Source: Comamonas sp. JUb58 (GTDB lineage Bacteria; Pseudomonadota; Gammaproteobacteria; Burkholderiales; Burkholderiaceae_C). From it: 64,000 nt of DNA. The translations under genes and the position numbers were made by a program. Below the pieces are notes generated by a model. That model did no database searches, had not been told where the DNA came from, and saw only the letters and a program-made list of their open reading frames with translations. Positions 8,348-15,564 of the stretch are shown here, one piece after another (position 1 is the stretch's first letter; the number at the start of each line of letters is the position of its first letter). The stretch is taken from positions 204,265 to 268,264 of the forward strand of contig NZ_SOAL01000005.1 in the NCBI RefSeq assembly GCF_004364775.1. The letters are read 5' to 3'.

Positions 8348-9130
8348 TCAGGACAGGCTGGAGGTGCCGATCAGCCCTTCGAGCGAGCGCACCAGGGTCA
8401 CCAGGCGCGGGCCGATGTCGGTCTCCAGCTCGCGGCTCTTGGGGTTGTAGGTGGGGACAGAGGCGCCAAACACCCAGCGCTCGCCATCGATGGGCTGCGA
8501 CAGCGGCACGGCGATCGACAGAATCTCGCGGTGCAGGTCGCCATGGCTGCGGCAAAAGCCGTGCAGGGCCAGGTCCTGGCGCGCATCGTCCAGGCGCTCG
8601 CGCAGCAGCGCGGCGCGCTCGGGCGCGCGGCCATCGAGCTCGTCCAGATAGGCCTGGCGCTCGGCCTCGCTCTGGCCCAGCAGGTAGGCGCGGCCGGTGG
8701 CCGTACGCACCAAGGATACGGCCACCCCGATCTCGGGCGTGAAGACCTTGTTGTCCATGCCATTGGCCAGCTCGGCCAGCACCAGGCGCCGGCCCTCACC
8801 CACCGCCAGCTGGATCTGGCCGCCCATGTAGTTGGCCAGCTCCTGCATCTGCGGGCGGGCAAACTGCCGCACCGTCATGCGCGACAGCAAGGGCGATGCC
8901 AGGTTGAGCACCCCAATGCCCAGCACGTACTTGGACAGGCGCTCCGAATAGCGCAGCAGGCCCAGCTCGCACAGGGTTTCGGTCAGGCGGAACAAGGTCG
9001 GTTTGGGCAAACCCGTCAGGTCCATCAGCTCTTTGCCACTGAGTTCTTGCTGCTTGTTGTTAAAGCACTGCAAAATACTGACGCCGCGCACCAAGGCGCT
9101 GACCAGTTTTCCATCCGCTTCAGAATTCAT
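8348..9130 (-). CDS. IclR-family transcriptional regulator
   Basis: Regulator of 260 aa. The N-terminal winged helix (about residues 10-70) reads ALVRGVSILQCF, LPKPTLFRL and GLLRYSERLSKYVLG. An IclR effector-binding domain follows, with GEGRRLVLAE, VRTATGRAYLLG and FGASVPTYN. It is the first gene of the unit IclR - racemase - hypothetical, and the only regulator near the acyl-CoA catabolic genes, so it probably controls both the facing operon and its own unit in response to a CoA-linked or acid intermediate. A 16-bp inverted repeat just upstream of its start (9156-9171) is a candidate operator. Confidence 0.92.
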   Translation of the reverse strand: MNSEADGKLVSALVRGVSILQCFNNKQQELSGKELMDLTGLPKPTLFRLTETLCELGLLRYSERLSKYVLGIGVLNLASPLLSRMTVRQFARPQMQELANYMGGQIQLAVGEGRRLVLAELANGMDNKVFTPEIGVAVSLVRTATGRAYLLGQSEAERQAYLDELDGRAPERAALLRERLDDARQDLALHGFCRSHGDLHREILSIAVPLSQPIDGERWVFGASVPTYNPKSRELETDIGPRLVTLVRSLEGLIGTSSLS

Positions 9131-9155
9131 ATTTCAGTATATAAGTTACTTATTA

Positions 9156-9171
9156 CGAGACTCATGTCTCG
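9156..9171. promoter_or_regulatory. Inverted repeat upstream of iclR-type gene, candidate operator
   Basis: Perfect 6-bp arms CGAGAC and GTCTCG separated by TCAT, 25 bp upstream of the regulator start. They sit inside an AT-rich patch (9130-9190) that stands out from the GC-rich surroundings. The position suits autoregulation. No experiment supports it, and only the symmetry is visible. Confidence 0.4.
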
Positions 9172-9276
9172 ATTTATGAAATTCTAATCGGGATTGGCCT
9201 GATATTGGCAGCTTGCATGCCCGCTTGGTGCCCCCAGCCGCCCTTTGGCGGCAATCTGCAACACTCCCCGTCTGCC

Positions 9277-9675
9277 ATGAGCCTGAACCAACACGGTCTG
9301 CCTACCCGCGTTCCCGCCATCGCCGCCATCGGCCAACTGCTGGCCGACCGGCAACTGCCGGCCGACGAGCGCCAGCAAGCACTGGATCTGCTGGTGCAGG
9401 ACCATGCCGATCTGGACGAGGTGGAAAGCCAGGCCGCGCTCTGGGCCATTACCCAGATGGGGCGCGACGAAGCCGCCTGCTCCGCGCTGCTTGCCTGCGC
9501 CGATACCTGGTTGCGAAACGCGGAGATGGCGCAGCCGTTTCTGGAGGGCTATGCCCAGGTCTGCGGCCACAGCATCGTGCCCGCTGCAGCGCCGGCCTTT
9601 GCCCAACTGCAGCAGCTGGCGCAGCACGACACCGAACTGGCCGCCCGCCTGCCCACCTTTACGAAAGCGACCTGA
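9277..9675 (+). CDS. Hypothetical protein coupled to YnfA
   Basis: Soluble, alanine- and glutamine-rich protein of 132 aa, all helical in character. The start at 9277 was chosen because the upstream in-frame stretch looks non-coding; an extension to 9205 is possible. Repeating helices such as [26 protein letters not shown] and [16 protein letters not shown] resemble a small helical-repeat (HEAT/ARM-like) protein, but I do not recognise a family. Its stop overlaps the ynfA-like start (TGATG), indicating translational coupling to a small membrane protein. Function unknown. Confidence 0.65.
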   Translation: MSLNQHGLPTRVPAIAAIGQLLADRQLPADERQQALDLLVQDHADLDEVESQAALWAITQMGRDEAACSALLACADTWLRNAEMAQPFLEGYAQVCGHSIVPAAAPAFAQLQQLAQHDTELAARLPTFTKAT

Positions 9676-10007
9676 TGTCTCTGTTGACCACCACCGCCCT
9701 GTTTGTGCTGACAGCGATTGCCGAGATTGTGGGCTGCTACCTGCCCTATCTCTGGCTCAAGGACAAGGCACCGGCCTGGGTGCTGCTGCCAGCAGTGCTG
9801 GCGCTGCTGGCCTTTGTCTGGCTGCTGAGCCTGCACCCGACCGCCACAGGCCGGGTGTATGCCGCTTATGGGGGCGTCTATGTGACGACGGCGATTGCCT
9901 GGCTGTGGCTGGTCGATGGCATCCGCCCCAGCAGCTGGGACATCGCCGGCGTGCTGCTGTGCCTGGCCGGCATGGGCGTGATCATGCTGGGCGCGGCGCA
10001 GCGCTGA
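9675..10007 (+). CDS. ynfA: YnfA/UPF0060 family small membrane protein
   Basis: Integral membrane protein of 110 aa with four predicted helices. Conserved UPF0060 features are [54 protein letters not shown] and the ending MGVIMLGA. The family is distantly related to small multidrug-resistance transporters; its physiological substrate is not established. Translation begins within the stop of the upstream hypothetical gene. No terminator separates it from the convergent DAHP synthase gene, whose stop lies 15 nt downstream. Confidence 0.92.
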   Translation: MSLLTTTALFVLTAIAEIVGCYLPYLWLKDKAPAWVLLPAVLALLAFVWLLSLHPTATGRVYAAYGGVYVTTAIAWLWLVDGIRPSSWDIAGVLLCLAGMGVIMLGAAQR

Positions 10008-10022
10008 GCCGCCTAGGCTGTT

Positions 10023-11153
10023 TTAGCCCTTGTTGGCAGCGCGGCGCGTCTGCACCGCTTGCGCCAGCTGGGCCAGCACCGGCAGGGTCTGCTCCATGCT
10101 GATGCAGGCATCGGTGAGCGAGACACCATAGGCCAGTGGCTGGCCTTCGACGATGTCTTGCCGGCCTTCATGGATATGGCTCTCGATCATCACACCGGTG
10201 ATGCGGCGGTCGCCCCCAGCGATCTGCTGGGCCACATCGGCGGCCACATCGATCTGGCGGCGGTGCTGCTTGCTGCTGTTGGCATGCGACAGGTCGATCA
10301 TCACCTGCTCATGCAGGCCGGCCTTGGCCAGCACCTCGCAGGCGGCCTGCACATCGGCCGCGCTGTAGTTGGGCTGCTTGCCGCCGCGCAGGATGATGTG
10401 GCAGTCCCGGTTGCCCCGGGTCTCGAAGATGGCGCTCTGGCCCATCTTGGTCATGCCCATGAAGGCATGCTCGGACTGCGCTGCCAGGATCGCGTCGCTG
10501 GCCACCTTGACGCCACCATCGGTGCCGTTCTTGAAGCCCACCGGGCAGGACAGGCCGCTGGCCAGCTGGCGGTGGCTCTGGCTCTCGGTGGTGCGCGCAC
10601 CAATGGCGCCCCAACTGACCAGGTCGCTGATGAACTGCGGCGACAGCAGGTCCAGAAACTCGGTGCCCGCTGGCAGGCCCAGCGCCAGGATATCCAGCAG
10701 CAGGCGGCGCGCCAGCTCCAGCCCCTCATTGACGGCAAAACTGCCGTCGAGGTGCGGGTCGTTGATATAGCCCTTCCAACCCACCGTGGTACGCGGCTTC
10801 TCAAAGTACACGCGCATCACCACCAGCAGGTCGTTCTTCCAGGCCTCGGCCTGCACCTTGAGCTGGCGGGCATAGTCCATTGCCAGGTCATGGTCGTGGA
10901 TGGAGCAAGGGCCTACGACGACGACCAGGCGGTCGTCCTGGCCATGAAGAATCTTGGAGATGGCCGCGCGGCTCGATTCCACCAACTGGTAGGCCTCGTC
11001 GGTGATCGGCAGCCACTCCTCCAGCAGGGCGGGCGTGATCAAGGGACGCACCACCTTGATGCGGGTGTCATCGATGCGGGTCTTGTCAACCGTGGAGAGC
11101 CGGGACGGGGACTTGCGAGGCACAGTGCCTGCAGCGGTAGAAGTTGCGGTCAT
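10023..11153 (-). CDS. aroG: 3-deoxy-7-phosphoheptulonate (DAHP) synthase, class I
   Basis: Class I AroFGH-type enzyme of 376 aa that condenses phosphoenolpyruvate and erythrose 4-phosphate, the first step of aromatic amino-acid synthesis. Family motifs are VVVGPCSIHD near residue 80, RVYFEKPRTTVGWKG, GARTTESQSHRQLASGLS, GFKNGTDG and the metal and substrate residues in DLSHANSSK. The 15-20 N-terminal residues (Thr/Ser/Ala-rich) are variable. Which amino acid inhibits it cannot be decided by eye, so the symbol is by family only. It stands alone, followed convergently by the ynfA pair. Confidence 0.93.
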   Translation of the reverse strand: MTATSTAAGTVPRKSPSRLSTVDKTRIDDTRIKVVRPLITPALLEEWLPITDEAYQLVESSRAAISKILHGQDDRLVVVVGPCSIHDHDLAMDYARQLKVQAEAWKNDLLVVMRVYFEKPRTTVGWKGYINDPHLDGSFAVNEGLELARRLLLDILALGLPAGTEFLDLLSPQFISDLVSWGAIGARTTESQSHRQLASGLSCPVGFKNGTDGGVKVASDAILAAQSEHAFMGMTKMGQSAIFETRGNRDCHIILRGGKQPNYSAADVQAACEVLAKAGLHEQVMIDLSHANSSKQHRRQIDVAADVAQQIAGGDRRITGVMIESHIHEGRQDIVEGQPLAYGVSLTDACISMEQTLPVLAQLAQAVQTRRAANKG

Positions 11154-11209
11154 CCCGCTATTGTCGCAGGGCCTGCAAACACGTTCGCAGGCCTAAGGCA
11201 TCCGCAGGA

Positions 11210-11527
11210 TTAAGAAGAAGACAGCTTCATCAGCACCAAGCCGCTGACGATCAGCAAGGCCGCCACCACGCGCATCGGCGTCAGAGCCTCGCCCAGCACG
11301 GTGATACCAACCAGGAAGGCGCCCACGGCGCCAATGCCGGTCCAGATCGTGTAGGCCGTGCCCAGCGGCAGGCTGCGCATCGCGACCGACAGCAGGCCAA
11401 AGCTGGCAATCATCGCGACGAGGGTGATCGCGCTGTATTTGATGTTGGTGAAGCCATTCGACTGCTTCATCGTGAACGCCCACACCACTTCCAGCACACC
11501 GGCAACCAGCAAATAAACCCAGGCCAT
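11210..11527 (-). CDS. gdx: Guanidinium exporter of the SMR family (Gdx/SugE)
   Basis: Small multidrug-resistance protein of 105 aa with four membrane helices. The ATG at 11527 has an AAGGAG site. Gdx-subtype markers are the glutamate in the first helix (VAGVLEVVWAFTMKQSNGFT), KQSNGFT, and GTAYTIWTGIGAVGAFLVGI in the third helix. These separate guanidinium exporters from drug exporters of the EmrE type. Two ACGR hairpins of a guanidine-II riboswitch immediately upstream independently support the substrate. It would expel guanidinium in exchange for protons and be translated only when guanidine is present. Confidence 0.94.
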   Translation of the reverse strand: MAWVYLLVAGVLEVVWAFTMKQSNGFTNIKYSAITLVAMIASFGLLSVAMRSLPLGTAYTIWTGIGAVGAFLVGITVLGEALTPMRVVAALLIVSGLVLMKLSSS

Positions 11528-11560
11528 ATCGAACTCCTTGAAAGAGGGAAATTTGGAATG

Positions 11561-11615
11561 GCCAGGCCGTCCTGGCGGTGGTGCGCGCTGCAGCGCCATG
11601 CTGGGTCGTCCCTGC
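11561..11615 (-). promoter_or_regulatory. Guanidine-II (mini-ykkC) riboswitch
   Basis: On the - strand two short hairpins with ACGR tetraloops lie between the exporter start and its upstream region. The distal one (11615-11600) is GCAGGG-ACGA-CCCAGC, with three G-C pairs closing the loop. The proximal one (11576-11561) is a perfect 6-bp stem GCCAGG-ACGG-CCTGGC. A 23-nt linker separates them, and the ribosome site lies about 25 nt further down. Paired ACGR hairpins before sugE/gdx define mini-ykkC RNA, in which the two loops dimerise around guanidinium and free the Shine-Dalgarno sequence. Confidence 0.88.
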
Positions 11616-11717
11616 GCAATGGGTTCCATGATAGCGGCGCGGCCTGCGCCGGGCCAAGCCGCCGCTGGATCGCCTCTGGGGCTGTGGGTGGTTGGCACGC
11701 CACAGTGGGCAGCGCGA

Positions 11718-12218
11718 TCAGGCCAGGGATTCGGCCTCGGCCTCGGCAGGCTCCAGCTGCAGCAGGTTGCCCACGGTGGCGCCGTAGTAGGTGGCCACCC
11801 TTTTGCGCTGCTTGAGCACGGCTTTGTCCTTGCTCACCAGCAAGGCGCGGTGCTGGCTGGCCAGGTCCAGAAAATGCTGGTCGTCTGGGTCGGTGCAGCT
11901 AAAGCGGATCTTGGGCGCGGCATCGACATACTGCACGGCCGCATCGAACGCGGCCATCACGCCCTCGGGCGTCTTGCCGTAGTAGCTGACGCGCGGGGCG
12001 ATCTGGCTGTAGTGCAGCACCCGCTCCAACTCGATGCGCTGGGCCTCGTCGGCAATCCAGCGCAGCGCGCCCTGCGCCACCAGCGCACGGATCGGCGGGA
12101 TGTGCGGATCGTCAAAGATCAGCATGTCGAGCACGATATTGGTATCCAGCACCACCGGCCGGGGCAGGGGCCCGGTGTAGCCTTCATTGCAGGAAGGCCA
12201 CTTGAGCACGACCTTCAT
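11718..12218 (-). CDS. PIN-domain protein (putative ribonuclease)
   Basis: PIN-fold protein of 166 aa. The first metal-binding aspartate is in VVLDTNIVLDML (D25). A central acidic cluster lies in EAQRIELERVL and a later one in CTDPDDQHFLDLA, followed by ALLVSKDKAVL. This layout fits the PIN family often annotated as a toxin component, but no antitoxin-like small gene is adjacent. Instead its ATG overlaps the stop of the rRNA methyltransferase gene (ATGA at 12218-12215), implying translational coupling. An RNA-processing role beside the methyltransferase is as plausible as toxicity; this is inference. Confidence 0.85.
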   Translation of the reverse strand: MKVVLKWPSCNEGYTGPLPRPVVLDTNIVLDMLIFDDPHIPPIRALVAQGALRWIADEAQRIELERVLHYSQIAPRVSYYGKTPEGVMAAFDAAVQYVDAAPKIRFSCTDPDDQHFLDLASQHRALLVSKDKAVLKQRKRVATYYGATVGNLLQLEPAEAEAESLA

Positions 12219-13492
12219 CGCTGGTCGCCAGGCGCAGCCTGCTCGCCCCGGGGCTTGAGCGCGCCCTTGATCATGTCAAAGCGGAACAGACGGCATTCGA
12301 TCGGGCCATTCCACATGGGGGTGCGGCGCGATTCCTTCAGGCGCATCTTGCCGGGCAGCTTCAGGTCGGGGGTCAGCATCCAGGCGCTCCAGCCGCTGTA
12401 GTTCTTCTTCCAGTGGCTGGCCAGCTGGGTGAAGAACTCGCCGCCATCCTCGGTCTGCGCCGTCTCGCGCCCAACGCGCTCCACATGGCCCATGCGCTCG
12501 GCCGCATTGCGGCCGGCACTGCCGGCGGCGGCAATACGCTCGCCGTAGGGCGGGTTGAGCAGCATCATGCCGGGCTGGTCGCTCGGGGGCATGCGCTGCA
12601 GCGCATCGCCGCCGCGCAGCTCGATGGTGTCGGCCACACCGGCGCGCTCGGCATTGCGCTGGGCAAAGTCCACCATGCGGAAGGAGATGTCCGAGCCATA
12701 GATGCCCACCGGGCTTTGCGGCAGGATCTGGCGCTCGGCCTCGTCCAGCATCGCTTCCCAGACATGGCGCTGGAAAGGCACCAGCTTTTCAAACGCAAAG
12801 CGGCGCAGGATGCCGGCCGGAATCTTGCGCGCAATCTGGGCGGCCTCGATCACCACCGTGCCGCTGCCGCAGCAGGGGTCGTACAGCGGCTGCGGGTCGT
12901 CGCCATGCGGGTCCCAGCCACTGGCGGCAATCATCGCGGCAGCCAGGGTTTCCTTCAGCGGGGCATCGCCCTTGTCCTCGCGCCAGCCGCGCTTGAACAG
13001 CGCCTCGCCCGAGGTGTCGATATAGATGGTGGCGCCATCGGTGGTCAGGTGCAGGTGCACGCGCACATCGGGGTGGTGCGTCTCCACGCTAGGGCGCACG
13101 CCGTGGCGGCGCTCGCGGAAGCGGTCGGCAATCGCATCCTTGACGCGCAGCGCGGCAAAGTTCAGGCTGGTCAGCGGGCTGTGCTGGGAGGTGACCTCGA
13201 TCTTGAAGGTCTCCTTGGGCGAGAACCAGATCTCCCAGGCCACCTCGCTGGCGGCGCGGTAGAGATCGTTCTCGTTGCGGTACATGCTGTGCGACAGCTC
13301 CACCAGCACACGCTGGGCCAGGCGGCTGTGCAGGTTCAGCAGCAGCGCATCGCGCCACATGCCGCGCAGCATGACGCCGCCGCGCGCCACCAACAGGTCC
13401 TGGCCGCTGGCGCCGGTGATGGCATGGACTTCGTCCGCCAAAAGGCCCTCGACGCCGGCGGCGCAGGGCAAAAACAAATGCAGTTGGTTCAT
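12215..13492 (-). CDS. THUMP-domain class I SAM-dependent RNA methyltransferase (RlmL N-terminal-half-like)
   Basis: Enzyme of 425 aa starting at the ATG at 13492 (MNQLHLFLPCAAGVE). Residues about 1-160 form the ferredoxin-like/THUMP RNA-binding part. A Rossmann methyltransferase domain follows, with DPCCGSGTVVIEAA (SAM loop), YGSDISFRMV and the catalytic LLNPPYGERI. The layout matches the m2G2445-forming half of E. coli RlmL, which methylates 23S rRNA; the RlmK half is absent, as in many betaproteobacteria. About residues 335-360 hold a Gly/Ala/Glu-rich insertion. The gene is divergent from a TPR protein and coupled to the PIN gene. Confidence 0.9.
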   Translation of the reverse strand: MNQLHLFLPCAAGVEGLLADEVHAITGASGQDLLVARGGVMLRGMWRDALLLNLHSRLAQRVLVELSHSMYRNENDLYRAASEVAWEIWFSPKETFKIEVTSQHSPLTSLNFAALRVKDAIADRFRERRHGVRPSVETHHPDVRVHLHLTTDGATIYIDTSGEALFKRGWREDKGDAPLKETLAAAMIAASGWDPHGDDPQPLYDPCCGSGTVVIEAAQIARKIPAGILRRFAFEKLVPFQRHVWEAMLDEAERQILPQSPVGIYGSDISFRMVDFAQRNAERAGVADTIELRGGDALQRMPPSDQPGMMLLNPPYGERIAAAGSAGRNAAERMGHVERVGRETAQTEDGGEFFTQLASHWKKNYSGWSAWMLTPDLKLPGKMRLKESRRTPMWNGPIECRLFRFDMIKGALKPRGEQAAPGDQR

Positions 13493-13679
13493 AAGCAGGG
13501 GCGCAAGCATACGCGCTTGCGCCATTGTCTGCGCAAGCGCATGGGAATGTGTACTGTGCCAGCCGCATTCAGGGCCGGCTGCCACGGCAGCAGGTCGGCT
13601 GCTATAGTGCCACTCCAGAGCGGGCCGCCGCCCAGTGCGCCCAGGCCCTCCACCCAGACCACCCAAGGAAGACCAGCGG

Positions 13680-14432
13680 ATGCCATACCTCGGAGCCGGC
13701 GTACACGTCATCATTGCGCTATTTTTTGCCGTCCATGCGGTGCGCAGCGGCCAGAACAACTACTGGCTGTTTGTGCTGCTGGCCTTTCCCTTCCTGGGCA
13801 GCGTGGTGTATTTCTTCGCCATCTACCTGCCCAATTCGCGCCTGCAGCGCCATGCCCGCAGCCTGGCCAGCAGCGCCGTCAAGGCGCTGGATCCCACCCG
13901 CGAGCTGCGCGAAGCCCAGGCCGCCTACGACTACAGCCCCACCGCACAAAATCAGATTCGCCTGGCCCAGGCCTTGCTGGCCAATGGCCAGGCCGAGCAG
14001 GCCTTTGGCCACTTTGAGGCCAGCATGAAGGGTCCGTTTGCCAATGACCTCGATATCCGCTGGGGCGCCGCGCAAGCCGCCTACCAGGCCGGCCACCCGC
14101 AGCAGGCCTTGCAGCAGCTGCGCGTGATTGCCCAGGCCGATGTGCATTTCCGCGCCGAGGCCGTGGGCCTGCTGGTTGCCAAGTCCTATGCCCAGCTAGG
14201 CGACCAGGAGATGGCGCGCAAGAGCTTTGACTTTGCGCGCCAGCATTCGGGCAGCTTTGATGTGATGGCCGAGTATGCCATCTGGGCCGCAGGCCAGGGC
14301 GACTGGCAGACCGCTAACGCGCTGCAGGCTGAGCTGAACAAGGCCATGACGCACTGGAGCGGCCAGCAGCGCCAGCTCAACCGCGAGATGCTGCAGCGCC
14401 TCAAGGCCGCCTTCGCCGCCCAGCCCAAATAA
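13680..14432 (+). CDS. Membrane-anchored TPR protein
   Basis: Protein of 250 aa with an AAGGAAG ribosome site. Two closely spaced hydrophobic helices (about residues 5-20 and 28-50, ending YFFAIYLPNSRL) anchor the N-terminus. The rest is a run of tetratricopeptide-like helices, for example QIRLAQALLANGQAEQAFGHFE, DIRWGAAQAAYQAGHPQQAL and AKSYAQLGDQEMARKSFDFA. Such proteins usually act as scaffolds in envelope or assembly complexes. It is divergent from the rRNA methyltransferase gene across 187 nt and upstream of the lpxO-like gene. Its specific role is unknown. Confidence 0.83.
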   Translation: MPYLGAGVHVIIALFFAVHAVRSGQNNYWLFVLLAFPFLGSVVYFFAIYLPNSRLQRHARSLASSAVKALDPTRELREAQAAYDYSPTAQNQIRLAQALLANGQAEQAFGHFEASMKGPFANDLDIRWGAAQAAYQAGHPQQALQQLRVIAQADVHFRAEAVGLLVAKSYAQLGDQEMARKSFDFARQHSGSFDVMAEYAIWAAGQGDWQTANALQAELNKAMTHWSGQQRQLNREMLQRLKAAFAAQPK

Positions 14433-14562
14433 GCGTCGGCACGCGGTTTGCGGCAATAGGCCTGCTGGCAACAGGCCATCAAACCGTCCCGCAGCCCTTG
14501 CAGCGCACCGGTTTGCGCTTGCGCAGACACTGGCCGCAGCGCAGTCGCTAAAATCGCGGTCT

Positions 14563-15486
14563 ATGGCAAAAATCATCGTTCTGGCCCTGGTGCTGCTTTT
14601 CTTTGGCTGCGGCCTCTACATGCACCTGCGCGGCAAGGTGCGGCACAAGCTGCTGCGCCAGCTGTTTGACCACTCCACCTTCACGGCGCCGTTCAATGTC
14701 TTCATGCTGATGTTCAGCAAGGTACCGCGCACGCCCTACCTGCCCACCAGCACCTTCCCCGACCTGGCGCCCTTGCAAGCCCACTGGCGCGAAATCCGCG
14801 AAGAAGCCATCGGCCTGCAAAAGGCCATGCAGATCAAGGCGGCGGCCAACAACGATGACGCGGGCTTCAACTCCTTCTTCAAGACCGGTTGGAAGCGCTT
14901 CTACCTGAAGTGGTACGGCCAGGCCCACCCTTCGGCCATGGAACTCTGCCCCAAGACCAGCGCCCTGGTGCAGTCCATCCCCGGCATCAAGGCCGCCATG
15001 TTTGCAGAGCTGCCACCCGGCGCCAAGCTCAACCTGCACCGCGATCCCTATGCGGGTTCGCTGCGCTACCACCTGGCCGTGCTGGCGCCCAATGACGACC
15101 GCTGCATGATCGAAGTCGATGGCACGGCCTACAGCTGGCGCGAGGGCGAAGGTGTGATCTTTGACGAAACCTATATGCACTGGGCCGAGAACCGCTCCGA
15201 AGGCAACCGCATCGTGCTGTTCTGCGATGTGGAGCGCCCGATGACCAATGGCTTTGCGCAGTGGCTCAACCGCTGGCTGGGCACGCATGTGGTGGCTGCT
15301 GCCAGCTCGCCCAACAACGAAGGCGATCCGCGCGGCTTCATCAGCCGCATCTTCAAGATCTCGTTCTACATGGGCCAGTACCGCCGCCGCTTCAAGGCCT
15401 GGAACAAGACGGCCTACAAGCTGACCAAGTTCGGCCTGATGCTGGCCGTGCTGGCCTTGTTCATCTGGTGGCTCTGGCCGAAGTAA
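14563..15486 (+). CDS. lpxO: Aspartyl/asparaginyl beta-hydroxylase family dioxygenase, LpxO-like
   Basis: Fe(II)/2-oxoglutarate dioxygenase of 307 aa with an N-terminal helix (about 2-20) and a C-terminal helix (about 287-304), as in LpxO, which hydroxylates the secondary fatty acyl chain of lipid A at the inner membrane. The iron-binding triad is visible: H159 and D161 in LHRDP and H206 in YMHWAENRS, followed by an arginine in EGNRIVL. It is preceded by 130 nt without a gene and followed by a bidirectional terminator facing rpoN. Assignment to LpxO rather than a peptide hydroxylase rests on the two membrane anchors. Confidence 0.85.
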   Translation: MAKIIVLALVLLFFGCGLYMHLRGKVRHKLLRQLFDHSTFTAPFNVFMLMFSKVPRTPYLPTSTFPDLAPLQAHWREIREEAIGLQKAMQIKAAANNDDAGFNSFFKTGWKRFYLKWYGQAHPSAMELCPKTSALVQSIPGIKAAMFAELPPGAKLNLHRDPYAGSLRYHLAVLAPNDDRCMIEVDGTAYSWREGEGVIFDETYMHWAENRSEGNRIVLFCDVERPMTNGFAQWLNRWLGTHVVAAASSPNNEGDPRGFISRIFKISFYMGQYRRRFKAWNKTAYKLTKFGLMLAVLALFIWWLWPK

Positions 15487-15504
15487 AACGGCGTCACCTG
15501 AAAG

Positions 15505-15543
15505 CAAAAACCGCAGTGCGTATAACGCCACTGCGGTTTTTTT
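15505..15543. terminator. Bidirectional terminator between lpxO-like gene and rpoN
   Basis: An 8-bp stem CCGCAGTG/CACTGCGG is flanked by A5 on the left and T7 on the right, so it works as a Rho-independent terminator on both strands for the convergent genes. Confidence 0.9.
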
Positions 15544-15564
15544 ATGGGCCCGGGCTGCCTGCGT

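Noticed and set aside
11718..12218. Toxin-antitoxin module
   Set aside because: Only a PIN protein is visible; both neighbours are accounted for and neither is an antitoxin.
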